A stretch of 47,489 nucleotides of DNA from Desulfobacteraceae bacterium (GTDB lineage Bacteria; Desulfobacterota; Desulfobacteria; Desulfobacterales; Desulfosalsimonadaceae): the NCBI GenBank assembly GCA_011389935.1, contig JAABTJ010000023.1, positions 1-47,489 of the forward strand, in the 5' to 3' direction. Position numbers and translations under genes: made by a program. This document shows positions 7,713-17,172 of the stretch, in pieces. The notes under the pieces were generated by a model that was given only the letters and a program-made list of their open reading frames with translations, searched no databases and was not told the origin of the DNA. Position 1 is the stretch's first letter. Each line of letters begins with the position of its first letter.

Positions 7713-7752
7713 TTTATACCGGAAAAGAGATGGAAACCTTGACTTAGGTCAA
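7713..7752 (-). promoter_or_regulatory. HcpR-type operator and promoter of hcp
   Basis: TTGACCTAAGTCAA (minus strand, 7739-7752) is a palindrome with TTGAC-N4-GTCAA arms, the motif reported for HcpR, the CRP/FNR-family nitrosative-stress regulator of sulfate reducers. A TATAAA -10 lies at 7713-7718, with 20 bases between. This puts the operator centre near -40, the class II activator position of CRP/FNR proteins. Motif and spacing are seen; binding by HcpR is inferred. Confidence 0.8.
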
Positions 7753-7775
7753 TAGGACCGGAAAATATTGTAAAA

Positions 7776-7822
7776 AAACAAAAAAATCCCTGTTTCCTCT
7801 TGATAAAGATAAAACAGGGATT
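7776..7822 (-). terminator. Intrinsic terminator of the dinB-sulfatase-anSME unit
   Basis: On the minus strand AATCCCTGTTT and AAACAGGGATT (7785-7795 and 7812-7822) form a perfect 11-bp stem followed by a long T-rich run, 16 bases after the anSME stop codon. Confidence 0.88.
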
Positions 7823-7838
7823 GATTTTGGCAAAAAAT

Positions 7839-9116
7839 TTACTTGCTGGCGCCGGTCTGGCTCTTGGCATACAAGGCGATGGGGTCTTTTATGGCGTCCA
7901 TGATCCTGGAGGCCGGATACCCGTTTTGAATCAGCACGGCCATCGTTTTCATATACTTGTCGATATGCGTCAAAAACTTCTTGTACCCCCTGCACAGATA
8001 ATTGAGCCCCGGCTCCCCTTCTTCGGTTTTGCAGAATCGATGTTTGGGGCATTCCCCCCTGCACGCAAACAAGACATCGCAATTCCGGCAGGCCCGGGGA
8101 AGCGTGCTGTGCTTGCGGCTCCCGAATCCTGCCTGCATGCTTGCTTTGATCAACGCACGGGGCATGTCCTCCAGGATGTTTCCCAGCCGGTGTTCCGGAT
8201 AGACAAAGTGGTCGCATGCGTAAATATCGCCGTTGTGCTCCATCACCAGGCTTTGCCCGCATTCCTTTGCATAGACGCATGTGGCGGCATCCAGTCCCAT
8301 CCATGCGCCCAGCAAGGCTTCAAAATTCATTACATGGACGGCGCCGACATCGTTTCTCACCCACTGGTCGAACACGCGGATCAGAAAATCGCCGAAACCT
8401 TCCGGTTCGACACTCCAGGGAGTTGTTTCGGCATGGTGCGCGCCCTGGCTTCCTGCCGGCGGCATTGCCAGATGAAGCCCCAGCCTTCTGGCTTCTTCAT
8501 CGGGGACCCTTTCCACGATGGGGATAAACTGGATGAACTGTATCCCCACCTCCTTTAAAAACCGGTACACGTCCAGGGGGCGCCCGGCGCTTTTCCGCGT
8601 GATGCAAGCAAGGGCGTTAACGTCCACCCGGTGTTTCCGGAGCAGTTGCAGGGCCGTCAAAACCTTTTTAAATGTGCCGCGTCCCGCCTTGTCCACCCGG
8701 TATTGGTCGTGGACCTCTTCGGGGCCGTCAATGCTCAGCCCCACCAGAAACCGGTTTTCCGCAAAAAACGCGCACCACTCGTTGGTAAGCAGCGTTCCGT
8801 TGGTTTGAATGGCATTGGTTACGGTTTTCCCCCCGGCATATTTCTTCTGCAGCGACACGACGGTTTTGAAAAAATCGATGCCAAGCAGGGTGGGCTCCCC
8901 TCCTTGCCAGGTAAAGGCGATTTCCGGTATATCCTGGGTGGTGATATATTTTTTAATGAATTCTTCGAGCACCCGCCCGGACATCCGGAAATTTTTCTTT
9001 TTGTGCCCGAACAGGGCCTGCTTTTCAATATAGTAGCAGTATGTGCAATTCAGGTTGCACGCGGGCCCGATGGGCTTTGCCATTATATGAAATGCCGGGG
9101 AAAAATCCGCATCCAT
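7839..9116 (-). CDS. Anaerobic sulfatase-maturating enzyme (radical SAM/SPASM)
   Basis: A 425-residue radical SAM enzyme that oxidises the active-site Cys or Ser of a sulfatase to formylglycine without oxygen. The CxxxCxxC cluster (C20, C24, C27 in ACNLNCTYCYY) binds the SAM-cleaving [4Fe-4S]. The C-terminal SPASM-type cysteines (CGQSLVMEHNGDIYACDHF and CDVLFACRGECPKHRF) would hold two auxiliary clusters. The segments FTWQGGEPTLLG and NAIQTNGTLL are family signatures. Its ATG follows the sulfatase stop with no gap (TAA then ATG), so the two are co-translated and the sulfatase next door is the evident substrate. A terminator follows the gene. Confidence 0.93.
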   Translation of the reverse strand: MDADFSPAFHIMAKPIGPACNLNCTYCYYIEKQALFGHKKKNFRMSGRVLEEFIKKYITTQDIPEIAFTWQGGEPTLLGIDFFKTVVSLQKKYAGGKTVTNAIQTNGTLLTNEWCAFFAENRFLVGLSIDGPEEVHDQYRVDKAGRGTFKKVLTALQLLRKHRVDVNALACITRKSAGRPLDVYRFLKEVGIQFIQFIPIVERVPDEEARRLGLHLAMPPAGSQGAHHAETTPWSVEPEGFGDFLIRVFDQWVRNDVGAVHVMNFEALLGAWMGLDAATCVYAKECGQSLVMEHNGDIYACDHFVYPEHRLGNILEDMPRALIKASMQAGFGSRKHSTLPRACRNCDVLFACRGECPKHRFCKTEEGEPGLNYLCRGYKKFLTHIDKYMKTMAVLIQNGYPASRIMDAIKDPIALYAKSQTGASK

Positions 9117-10715
9117 TTATTCCACCGCCCTGTTTTGCGCCGCAGCCGCAAACCCCCGCGGGTTTTCTGCCACGCGCGCTTCCCACTCCTTCATCATCCG
9201 GGCATGCCCTTCTGCGATGTCGGGGTACGTCTGGATCACGTTGTAGGCTTCCCCGGGATCCAGCTCCATATCATAGAGCAGCGGAAAAATATCGCCCAAA
9301 GCGATCTTGGCCTGGAACACCTCCATGGGGATGTACGCCGTGGTCAGCGGCACCGGCCACGTGTAGCGATTCATTCTTTCCACGTATTTGAACCCGCCGG
9401 AAAGGATTCCCTGCAATTCCGTGTAATGGTAAAAATACAGGGCGTCATGGGGCGATTTTGCCGAAGCCCCCGTAAGGTTGTCAAAAACATCCTTGCCGTC
9501 GATGACCCGGTCCTCCGGAATCCCGACTCCGGCCAGGGACAGGATGGTCGGGAACAGGTCGATGCTGGCAATCGCCGTGTCCATGACCAGCCCCCCGGGT
9601 ATTTTCCCGGGATACCGCGCGATAAAGGGAACCCGGAAACCGCCGCCATAAACCTCGCCTTTTCTCCCCCGGAGTCCGCCGGCGCTCCCCTCGTACCAGG
9701 GGCCGTTGTCGCTTGTCAGCACGATAAGCGTGTCCTCTTCCAGTCCGCTTTCCTCCAGGAAATCGAGGAGTCGTCCGATATTCCAGTCAAGCTCCTCTAC
9801 CACGTCTCCGTACAAGCCCCCTTTTGATACCTGTTGAAAATTTTCTGAGGCATGCAGGGGCTGGTGGGGAAAGGGGTGCGCAAGGTAAAGGAAAAAGGGC
9901 TCCTCTTTCGACTTCTCGATAAATTCGATGGCTTCATCGGTAAACAAACCGGTCAGCATGGCCTGCGCTTCTCCTCTCAGATTGGCAATGCGCTCTTCCC
10001 TGTCCCGGTATAACGGATAGGGGATCATGTCATTGCTGTACGGAACGCCCAGGTAAGAATCAAACCCGTAATTAAGGGGATTGTAGTACTCCTTTTTGCC
10101 GTAGTCGCCCAAATGCCACTTCCCGATCATTTTGGTCCGGTAACCGGCCGCCTTGAGGGCTTTGGCAATCGTGATCTCCTTTTGGGAAAGGCCTTCCGCG
10201 ACGTATGCTTCGTCCAGGTCCGCAATGCCCATCTCCAGAAGGAGGTTTGCCGCTTTTTTCTGCGCCTTGTTCACAAAAGGTTCGTCCGCCGGGTAGGGGT
10301 TGCCGATCACACCGGTGCGGAAGGGATAGCGGCCGGTAAGGAGACCGGCCCGAGACGGCGCGCACACCGATGCCACGGAATGGTAATTGGTGAATATTGC
10401 CCCTTCATCGGCCATTTTGTCGATATTCGGCGTGTGGATCGCCCCGCTGCCAAAACAGCCCAGGTCTCCGTACCCCAAATCATCCATATAGACGATGATG
10501 ACGTTGGGCTTGGGGGCATTGACGTCAACGACGGCCGGATCCTTCAGGTCCGCCTCATCGGGATACGCCCCGTACAGGTCGTCGATATCCTTCCGCTTCA
10601 GCAGCTTCAATGCGCCCATAAGAAAAAAAAGGGCAACGATAAAAACGATACTGAGCCTGACGATTCTTTTCCGGTTCCAGCGTTTTTTTTCCACGGGCGC
10701 TTTCCTTTCATTCAT
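9117..10715 (-). CDS. Membrane-anchored sulfatase (arylsulfatase family, Cys-type)
   Basis: A 532-residue type I sulfatase that hydrolyses sulfate esters through a formylglycine residue. The modification motif is C118-A-P-S-R122, followed by LLTGRYPFRTG, so the precursor residue is Cys. The metal-binding aspartates of MDDLGYGDLGCFG (78-79) and of LTSDNGPW are present. Residues 17-37 are hydrophobic after a basic N-terminus and form an uncleaved anchor or signal, placing the enzyme outside the cytoplasm. It starts inside the end of dinB (ATGA overlap) and abuts the maturase gene. The substrate cannot be assigned; the whole-protein pattern resembles arylsulfatase A/GALNS-like enzymes. Confidence 0.93.
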   Translation of the reverse strand: MNERKAPVEKKRWNRKRIVRLSIVFIVALFFLMGALKLLKRKDIDDLYGAYPDEADLKDPAVVDVNAPKPNVIIVYMDDLGYGDLGCFGSGAIHTPNIDKMADEGAIFTNYHSVASVCAPSRAGLLTGRYPFRTGVIGNPYPADEPFVNKAQKKAANLLLEMGIADLDEAYVAEGLSQKEITIAKALKAAGYRTKMIGKWHLGDYGKKEYYNPLNYGFDSYLGVPYSNDMIPYPLYRDREERIANLRGEAQAMLTGLFTDEAIEFIEKSKEEPFFLYLAHPFPHQPLHASENFQQVSKGGLYGDVVEELDWNIGRLLDFLEESGLEEDTLIVLTSDNGPWYEGSAGGLRGRKGEVYGGGFRVPFIARYPGKIPGGLVMDTAIASIDLFPTILSLAGVGIPEDRVIDGKDVFDNLTGASAKSPHDALYFYHYTELQGILSGGFKYVERMNRYTWPVPLTTAYIPMEVFQAKIALGDIFPLLYDMELDPGEAYNVIQTYPDIAEGHARMMKEWEARVAENPRGFAAAAQNRAVE

Positions 10716-11902
10716 TGGAGGTTCTTTTTCGTACCGGGATCTTTTCGGGGATCACAGAGCCGCGCCTTGCGCACGGCGTCCGGGCCGAAGCGGTCTGCAA
10801 TGGCATCCACGGCGTTGTCTACCTTCTCCCATTTTTTCATTGCAGTACCCGTTTCTTCAAACAGGGCCGCCTGTACCGGGGTCTGCCGCATCAAAAGGTC
10901 GGATACCCCGAGCCCGGCAAGGCGAACCGGTTTTTGGAGCCGGCAGGCCGCAAGCAGCTCCTGTCCGGCCCGGTATATCATTTCGGTCGACTGGGTGGGT
11001 TCCGGCAGCGGCGCCTGCCGGGTGATCTGCTGAAAATCCCTGTCTTTGAGCTTGATAAACACGGTTTTTGCAAGGACTTCCTTTTTCCGGGCCTGGCGCC
11101 CCACGTCTTCCGCATGCTTCAGCAGGAGCCCTTCCAGAACGGCCATATCCATGGTGTCGGATGCCAGGGTTTCCTCGCTGCTGATGGATTTGACGGGGCG
11201 GACCGGAACCACGGGGCTGTGGTCAATGCCAACGGAGAGTTCATGAAGCCGGTAGCCGAAGCGGCCAAGGCGCGCCGCAAGGTCTTTTGCACGGTATTTC
11301 CCGGCATCTCCCAGAAAACGAATGCCCATCTTTTCCAGGGTTTTTCCCGTTACAGGGCCGACCCCCGGCACCTTTGAGACGGGCAGCGCGTTGATAAAAT
11401 CCGGCACTTCTTCCGGCAGGACCACGCGCAGGCCATCCGGCTTGTCCATGTCGGAGGCGATTTTGGCCAGAAATTTCAGGGGGGCGATGCCAACAGAGCT
11501 GTTCAGGCCGACTTCCCGCAAAATTTTCTGCTTGATCTCCGCACCGATTCGTCCATGGGAACCGAAAAGGCCCTCGCAGCCGGAAAGATCAAGGTATGCC
11601 TCGTCAATGGAAACCTGCTCCACAACTGGTGAGAACGTGTCCAGCACGTCCATGACCATCTCGGAGATCTGTTTGTACCGCTGCCGGCGAGGAACAAGAA
11701 AAACGCCCCCGGGGCACTGTTTTTTCGCCAGGTAGACCGGCATGGCGGAGCGCACCCCGTATTGCCTTGCTTCGTAGCTGGCGGCCGCAACCACACCGCG
11801 ATCCGATATGCCGCCAATGATCACGCATTTTCCGACAAGAGCGGGGTCGTCCATCTGTTCGACCGATGCAAAAAATGCATCCATGTCCATATGGCAGATC
11901 AT
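10712..11902 (-). CDS. dinB: DNA polymerase IV (Y-family translesion polymerase)
   Basis: A 396-residue Y-family polymerase that copies past damaged bases. The N-terminus MICHMDMDAFFASVEQ carries the first catalytic aspartate, and VSIDEAYLDLSG carries the second acidic pair (D-E). The helix-hairpin-helix VSKVPGVGPVTGKTLEKMGI is present, followed by a little-finger domain. The tail has no clear beta-clamp QLxLF motif, but VQAALFEE could serve. AAAGG lies eight bases before the ATG. The stop codon overlaps the start of a sulfatase gene, an unexpected operon partner. Adenine deaminase ends 38 bp upstream. No LexA-type box was recognised in that gap. Confidence 0.93.
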   Translation of the reverse strand: MICHMDMDAFFASVEQMDDPALVGKCVIIGGISDRGVVAAASYEARQYGVRSAMPVYLAKKQCPGGVFLVPRRQRYKQISEMVMDVLDTFSPVVEQVSIDEAYLDLSGCEGLFGSHGRIGAEIKQKILREVGLNSSVGIAPLKFLAKIASDMDKPDGLRVVLPEEVPDFINALPVSKVPGVGPVTGKTLEKMGIRFLGDAGKYRAKDLAARLGRFGYRLHELSVGIDHSPVVPVRPVKSISSEETLASDTMDMAVLEGLLLKHAEDVGRQARKKEVLAKTVFIKLKDRDFQQITRQAPLPEPTQSTEMIYRAGQELLAACRLQKPVRLAGLGVSDLLMRQTPVQAALFEETGTAMKKWEKVDNAVDAIADRFGPDAVRKARLCDPRKDPGTKKNLQ

Positions 11903-11940
11903 CGGGCACCTTTATTATCCGGGCTTATCTTCTCATAGAA

Positions 11941-13662
11941 TCAAGTCACCATCAGGGGAACATGCGCAAACTTCAAAACATCGAACAATCCCAGATCGGT
12001 CAGCCGGAGTTCCGGTATGACCGGCAGGGAAAGAAACGAAAGGCGCATGAAGGGATCTTTGGCGCAGCAGCCCAGCCTGCGGGCGGCATTGTCAAGGTCC
12101 CGGATTTTCTGGCGTATGGCGTCGAAATCCTCATCCGCCATGAGGCCGGCGATGGGCAGGGCAAGAAACGCATCGATCTTGCCGTCCGACGCCGCGACCA
12201 GGCCGCCTTCCATTTTCACCACAGCCGCCACCGCGGCCATGATATCCGCATCATCCACGCCCACCGCGACAATGTTATGGGAATCATGGGCCACGCTGGA
12301 TGCAAGCGCCCCCTTTTCAAGGCCGAACCCGGTCACGAATCCTTTTCCCACCCTGCCGGTACCCTTGTGCCGTTCCACAACCACCAGCTTGAGCATATCG
12401 CGCGAAGGATCGGAAATTGCCGCACCATTTGTACGGCGAACGTCCATGACCGTGCTTTTTGTAACCAGCTGCTCAGCCACCAGTTCGATAACCCTTGCCT
12501 TTTCCCCTTCTGCGGGAATGGCAACATCCAGCCCGCCGATATCCACGTGCATGCCGGACGGACATGAAACCGGCGCCGGTGCGCTTATGCCCGGATGCAT
12601 GCGGCCGTGCTCCGCCACCAGACGTCCCGCCGAATAGACGCTTTCCACCCGGAGCGTTTCCATATCGGATAAAACGATGATGTCGGCGGTTTTCCCCGGG
12701 GCGATGCCGCCCAGGCGGGACAGCCCGAAATACCGCGCCGGGTTTATGGTCGCCATGCGGATAGTGCTCATCGGGTCGACCCCTGCGCCCACGGCTTTCC
12801 GGACGAGAAAATCAATGTGCCCCTGGCTGCGGATATCTTCGGGATGCCGGTCGTCGGTGCACCACATCAAAAAGGGCTCGGTATACGCCGTGATCACAGG
12901 CACCAGGTCCAGGAGGTTTTTGGCCCCGGTTCCTTCACGGATCATGATGAACATGCCCGCGGCCAGTTTTTCAAGGGCCTCCCCGGCAGCTACGGTTTCA
13001 TGGTCCGAAGAGATGCCCGCAGCCAGGTACGCCGCAAGGTTTTTGCCGGTAAGGCCCGGGGCGTGGCCGTCCACCACCTTGCCATGGGAAAAGGTGCTTT
13101 CGATCTTCTGGATCACGTCCCCGTCCCCATCCAGCACCCCCGGAAAATTCATCATTTCACCCAGGCCGAGGATTCGTTCATGGGATAACAGGGGCATGAG
13201 GCTGTCCGCATCGAGGACCGCGCCGGCAGTCTCCATGGGCGTGGCGGGCACGCACGACGGCAGCATGAAATAGATGTTCATGGGCTGATTTTCAGCGGTG
13301 GCGAGCATGTAGGCAACGCCGTCCATGCCGAGCACATTGGCGATTTCATGGGGATCCGCCACGACCGTGGTGGTTCCATGGGGCAAAACGCCGCGGACGA
13401 ATTCGGAAATACTCGCCATGGTGCTCTCGATATGCACATGGGCGTCGATAAACCCCGGCGCAGCATACCGGTTGTGCAAGGATACGGTGCTTTTCGCCGG
13501 ATAGTCGCCGATGCCGACGATGCGCCCCCCGTACACCGCAATGTTTCCTGAAACCACCTGCCCGGTATACACGTTTATGATGCGGGCATCCGTCAGCAGG
13601 AGGTCTGCGGGGATTTCTCCCTTGGCGGCTTTAATCCACTCGCCGGTTTTTCCGGGTTCCAT
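11941..13662 (-). CDS. ade: Adenine deaminase
   Basis: A 573-residue amidohydrolase converting adenine to hypoxanthine and ammonia in purine salvage. Metal-binding signatures are APGFIDAHVHIESTM (the H-x-H pair) and, later, VDGHAPGLTGKNL and SSDHETVAAGEAL. VAHDSHNIVAVGV in the C-terminal domain is characteristic of Ade. The frame opens 15 bases further upstream at 13677, but GAGAGG before the internal ATG favours 13662. It lies 48 bp downstream of a sigma-54 activator gene and 38 bp upstream of dinB on the same strand, so it may be read with either. Length and motifs are standard for the family. Confidence 0.93.
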   Translation of the reverse strand: MEPGKTGEWIKAAKGEIPADLLLTDARIINVYTGQVVSGNIAVYGGRIVGIGDYPAKSTVSLHNRYAAPGFIDAHVHIESTMASISEFVRGVLPHGTTTVVADPHEIANVLGMDGVAYMLATAENQPMNIYFMLPSCVPATPMETAGAVLDADSLMPLLSHERILGLGEMMNFPGVLDGDGDVIQKIESTFSHGKVVDGHAPGLTGKNLAAYLAAGISSDHETVAAGEALEKLAAGMFIMIREGTGAKNLLDLVPVITAYTEPFLMWCTDDRHPEDIRSQGHIDFLVRKAVGAGVDPMSTIRMATINPARYFGLSRLGGIAPGKTADIIVLSDMETLRVESVYSAGRLVAEHGRMHPGISAPAPVSCPSGMHVDIGGLDVAIPAEGEKARVIELVAEQLVTKSTVMDVRRTNGAAISDPSRDMLKLVVVERHKGTGRVGKGFVTGFGLEKGALASSVAHDSHNIVAVGVDDADIMAAVAAVVKMEGGLVAASDGKIDAFLALPIAGLMADEDFDAIRQKIRDLDNAARRLGCCAKDPFMRLSFLSLPVIPELRLTDLGLFDVLKFAHVPLMVT

Positions 13663-13710
13663 TGAGATCCTCTCCATGCCTTGGCCATAGGGGCATTCCG
13701 CCCGGCCGCG

Positions 13711-15231
13711 CTATTCGATCCCGTTTTTCCGCCGGATGCCGTACCGGGATATCAACCGGGAAAGGTAGGTCCGCTGGATGTCCATTATACCCGCCGCCTT
13801 GCTCTGGTTGCCGCCGGTCATTTTCAACGTCTCCTCAATGAACCGCTTTTTGAACTCATCCATGGCATCCTTGAGCGGAATTCCTACGGGGACGGTATCC
13901 ATCGTCCCTTTTTCGTAAAATATCGGCAGGTCGTCCGGCATGATCCGCCGGCCATTGCCCATTACCACGGCCCGCTCTATGGCGTTTTTCAACTCCCGGA
14001 CATTGCCGGGCCATTCATACTGAATCATTTTCCGCATTGCCTCGGCAGAGATTTCCAGATCCGCATACCCCTTTTCCCTTTGAAAAATATTGACGAAATG
14101 TCTCGCAAGAAGCGGGATATCCATCTTTCGCTCCCGAAGCGGCGGCATGTGGATTTCAACCACATTCAAACGGTAGTAAAGGTCCTTCCGGAAATTCCCC
14201 TTTTTTATCTCTTCGGTAATGTCCTGGTTGGTAGCGGCCATGACACGGATATCGACGGAAATCGGCATATTTCCGCCAACCCTGTAAAAAATCCCGTCCT
14301 GGAGGACCCGGAGCAGCTTTGCCTGCATGGTCTGGCTCATCTCGGCGATCTCGTCCAGGAAAATCGTGCTTTCATCCGCAAGCTCGAACTTGCCGATCTT
14401 CTGGCCGACGGCCCCCGTAAAGGCCCCCTTTTCGTGTCCGAAAAGTTCGTCTTCCAGCAGGGTCTCGGGTACCGCAGCACAGTTGATGGTAACCAGGTGC
14501 CTGTCCCGGCGCGGGCTGGCCTGGTGAATCAGGCGGGCCACAAGCTCTTTGCCGGTGCCGCTCTCCCCCATGATCAGCGTACTCGCATGCGAATCACCGA
14601 CCCGCATTGCTTCCGCCACCACGCGACGAACGGATTCGCTTTCGCCGATGATTTCACGGCTGGAATCGAGCTCTGCTTTTAGATTTTCGTTTTCCCGTTC
14701 AACGAGCTGAAATTTCCGAGCATTCACGATCGCCAGGGCGGCCAGGTCGGCGAACACGTTGAGCAGGTCGAGGTCGCTTTGCTGAAAGCTGCCGTCATCA
14801 GCTTTATTTATAAACTGAATCACCCCGATGATCCTGCCGTCGACCTTCATGGGGGAGCAGGCGATGGACTTGGTCTTGTAGCCCATCTTGTCGCTGATGC
14901 TGCGATACCACCGCTTGTCTTTGGCCACGTCCTCTATTAACACCGGCCTGCCCGTTTTTGCGACATGTCCGGCAATACCCTGCCCCACGCTTATCTCGAA
15001 CTGCTTGATTTCCTCTTTTTTCAGTCCGGTGGCCACCTTGAAATAGAGTTTTTGCTTTTTTTCATCCAGGAAAAGCAGGGAGCTGGCTTTTGCGCGCATG
15101 ATCCGGGTCCCGGATGCCAGAATCAGCTCCAGGAGCTGGTTCAGATCATGCACGGACGAGACCCACGACGAAATATCTTTTAACCGGGTAATGGAAAGTT
15201 CTGCTGCTTCAGTATCCGTGTTCATAACCAT
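13711..15231 (-). CDS. Sigma-54-dependent transcriptional activator with GAF sensor
   Basis: A 506-residue bacterial enhancer-binding protein. Residues 20-170 form a GAF domain, likely sensing a small molecule or redox state. A short coiled coil (about 172-192) links it to the AAA+ domain with Walker A GESGTGKE (222-229), the sigma-54-contacting GAFTGA loop (269-274) and Walker B FLDE (291-294). A Fis-type helix-turn-helix (NQSKAAGIMDIQRTYLSRLI) ends the protein. The absence of a receiver domain makes it NifA/FhlA-like rather than a two-component regulator. No ribosome site decides between the ATG at 15231 and one two codons later. Its targets are unknown; no -24/-12 site was recognised next door. 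Confidence 0.92.
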   Translation of the reverse strand: MVMNTDTEAAELSITRLKDISSWVSSVHDLNQLLELILASGTRIMRAKASSLLFLDEKKQKLYFKVATGLKKEEIKQFEISVGQGIAGHVAKTGRPVLIEDVAKDKRWYRSISDKMGYKTKSIACSPMKVDGRIIGVIQFINKADDGSFQQSDLDLLNVFADLAALAIVNARKFQLVERENENLKAELDSSREIIGESESVRRVVAEAMRVGDSHASTLIMGESGTGKELVARLIHQASPRRDRHLVTINCAAVPETLLEDELFGHEKGAFTGAVGQKIGKFELADESTIFLDEIAEMSQTMQAKLLRVLQDGIFYRVGGNMPISVDIRVMAATNQDITEEIKKGNFRKDLYYRLNVVEIHMPPLRERKMDIPLLARHFVNIFQREKGYADLEISAEAMRKMIQYEWPGNVRELKNAIERAVVMGNGRRIMPDDLPIFYEKGTMDTVPVGIPLKDAMDEFKKRFIEETLKMTGGNQSKAAGIMDIQRTYLSRLISRYGIRRKNGIE

Positions 15232-15424
15232 GGACCATGGGCCTGAATTTTAGGTGCAACAATACGGAAAGGGTTTTGTGAGAACAAAATAGCACATTTA
15301 TATATATAATTCACGTTTTTTAACAGTTGTCGCCAAGTATTTGACGATATCGTATACACCAGGGGAACCGGCACGAGATGGGCTTTTCAGGCGCACGAGT
15401 CCGGGCCCGGGTCCGGCAGCACGC

Positions 15425-16423
15425 TTACAGGACCGTCACGCCGGCGTTCTTCCCCGGTTTTGCCGGTATCACGTTCAGAAAGGCAACGCCCGATGGCGAT
15501 GCGATCCTCGCCTGAACAGGCTCTCCCGCCCGAGCCTGGCTGTAGCCCGCGCAGAGGGCGGCGCCGAGGCCGGCCATGGCATCATCGGCCCCTCCGGGTA
15601 TAAGGCACACGGGGCCGGGTATATCCGGTATAAAGATCGAAATATCCGTTTCAGGCCTGTAAAGGGCGGCAATATTCTCATTGTCCGCCTTGTTTCGGCC
15701 GGCAACCATCTTCACCCGGTCGGATAGCCGTATATGGCGGCCATGTTTGAGCAGTTCGAAATCATTGCACCCGACATCGTCGGCGTGGTCGAGCAGGTCC
15801 TTCACCCTTTTGGAATAATTGGGATCAGTCAAACGGCACCCGCCTGCAGGGGCTGGATAATCAGTGATTCCCCATTCCCGGGCAAGCCGGATCTGCGGTT
15901 TCCGGGATCGCCCTGTAAAATCAAGAAGCTGTTCGCGGTCAACCATCCCCGCTTTCTCCATTTCGGTCTCCGGCAGGCGCCTGGCAGAAAGGGGCCTCAA
16001 AATGCGCCCTCCGCATCCCGAATGCTTTTCCACATAGCGAAGGGAAGACTTGGTCTGGGACATGGGGCGCTGCCCCATCACCTCCCCTGAAAAAAGAAAA
16101 TCCGCGCCGATTCCGGGCATCATTTCAGCGGCGATGCGAAACATCAATGCATGGCAGTCCATGCAGGGATTCATGTACCGGCCGTATCCGGCCGGGGGAT
16201 TTTTCAGCATGGGCAGGTACCGGTCGAAAATATCTTCAACGATCAGGGGAATCCCGGTAATATCCGAAGCCCTCCGGGCCTTTCCGGCCGAAAAAAACGG
16301 GGTTTCAAACGAGACCCAGACCACCTCCACCCCCTGGCGCAGGAGCACCATGCCGGAAAGCATGCTGTCGAGCCCGCCGGAACAGAGGCCCAGCGCTTTG
16401 ACTTTCTTTTTATTGTCATTCAT
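15425..16423 (-). CDS. PP-loop ATPase, tRNA-thiolation (ThiI/MnmA)-like
   Basis: A 332-residue protein with an N-terminal PP-loop SGGLDS (about 16-21), the ATP-pyrophosphatase signature of enzymes that adenylate a substrate, often tRNA uridine, before sulfur transfer. Conserved cysteines occur in NPCMDCHALMF and GGCRLTDPN, positions that in related thiolases act catalytically or hold an Fe-S cluster. The C-terminal ~100 residues form a separate domain I cannot name. It is often annotated as a ThiI-like or tRNA-methyltransferase-like protein, and the exact reaction is uncertain. It is divergent from nth across a ~70-bp gap. No clear ribosome site is seen; the start is chosen by family N-terminus. 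Confidence 0.72.
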   Translation of the reverse strand: MNDNKKKVKALGLCSGGLDSMLSGMVLLRQGVEVVWVSFETPFFSAGKARRASDITGIPLIVEDIFDRYLPMLKNPPAGYGRYMNPCMDCHALMFRIAAEMMPGIGADFLFSGEVMGQRPMSQTKSSLRYVEKHSGCGGRILRPLSARRLPETEMEKAGMVDREQLLDFTGRSRKPQIRLAREWGITDYPAPAGGCRLTDPNYSKRVKDLLDHADDVGCNDFELLKHGRHIRLSDRVKMVAGRNKADNENIAALYRPETDISIFIPDIPGPVCLIPGGADDAMAGLGAALCAGYSQARAGEPVQARIASPSGVAFLNVIPAKPGKNAGVTVL

Positions 16424-16494
16424 GGTATTGGATCAATCCGTATATTCTCAAAAATGGCTGCCGCCAGAAACAGTTTTCCACGGGAAACCGACCC

Positions 16495-17172
16495 ATGTCA
16501 AAAAACAGGCCGAAAAAACAGGCGCGTTTCGGTAAAATTCTTCAAAGGCTAAACGCACAGTACCCGATTGTCAAGACGCAGCTTGCCCACAAAAACGCTT
16601 TCCAGCTTCTCATGGCCACGATTTTGTCCGCCCAGTGCACGGACAGGCAGGTAAACATGGTCACCCCGGCGCTGTTTGCAAGCCTCAAAACCCCGGAAGA
16701 TTTTGCACAAGCGCCGGTAGAGACCATCGAAGCACTCATTCGGCCGACCGGGTTTTATAAAAACAAGGCCCGGCACCTGAAAAATTGCGCCCGCCATATT
16801 GTCGACCGCTTCGGCGGCAGGGTGCCGGAACGCCTGGAGGATCTCGTCACGCTGCCGGGCGTGGGGCGAAAAACCGCCAATGTGGTGCGGGGGGCCGTTT
16901 TCGGTGTTCCGGCGATCGTGGTGGACACCCACGTGGCGCGTATATCCCGCAGGCTGGGGTTCACTGAAAACACCAACCCGGAAAAGATCGAATTCGATCT
17001 GATGGATATCATTCCCGAGAACCAGTGGAATGATTTTTCCCTGTGGCTGATCTATTTCGGGCGCTCCGTCTGCAGTGCACGAAAGCCCGACTGCCCCGGC
17101 TGCTTTTTAAACGACCTTTGCTGTTGGCCGGAAAAGCGGGAAGGGATTGCGGCCAGCGGAGGAAACCCATGA
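16495..17172 (+). CDS. nth: Endonuclease III (DNA glycosylase/AP lyase)
   Basis: A 225-residue base-excision repair enzyme that removes oxidised pyrimidines and nicks the abasic site. The helix-hairpin-helix LVTLPGVGRKTANVV carries the catalytic lysine, VDTHVARISRRLGF the catalytic aspartate, and the C-terminal C-x6-C-x2-C-x5-C (CSARKPDCPGCFLNDLC) binds a [4Fe-4S] cluster. All key residues are intact and the length is normal. Its stop overlaps the start of nfo (ATGA), so the glycosylase and AP endonuclease are translationally coupled. Confidence 0.96.
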   Translation: MSKNRPKKQARFGKILQRLNAQYPIVKTQLAHKNAFQLLMATILSAQCTDRQVNMVTPALFASLKTPEDFAQAPVETIEALIRPTGFYKNKARHLKNCARHIVDRFGGRVPERLEDLVTLPGVGRKTANVVRGAVFGVPAIVVDTHVARISRRLGFTENTNPEKIEFDLMDIIPENQWNDFSLWLIYFGRSVCSARKPDCPGCFLNDLCCWPEKREGIAASGGNP

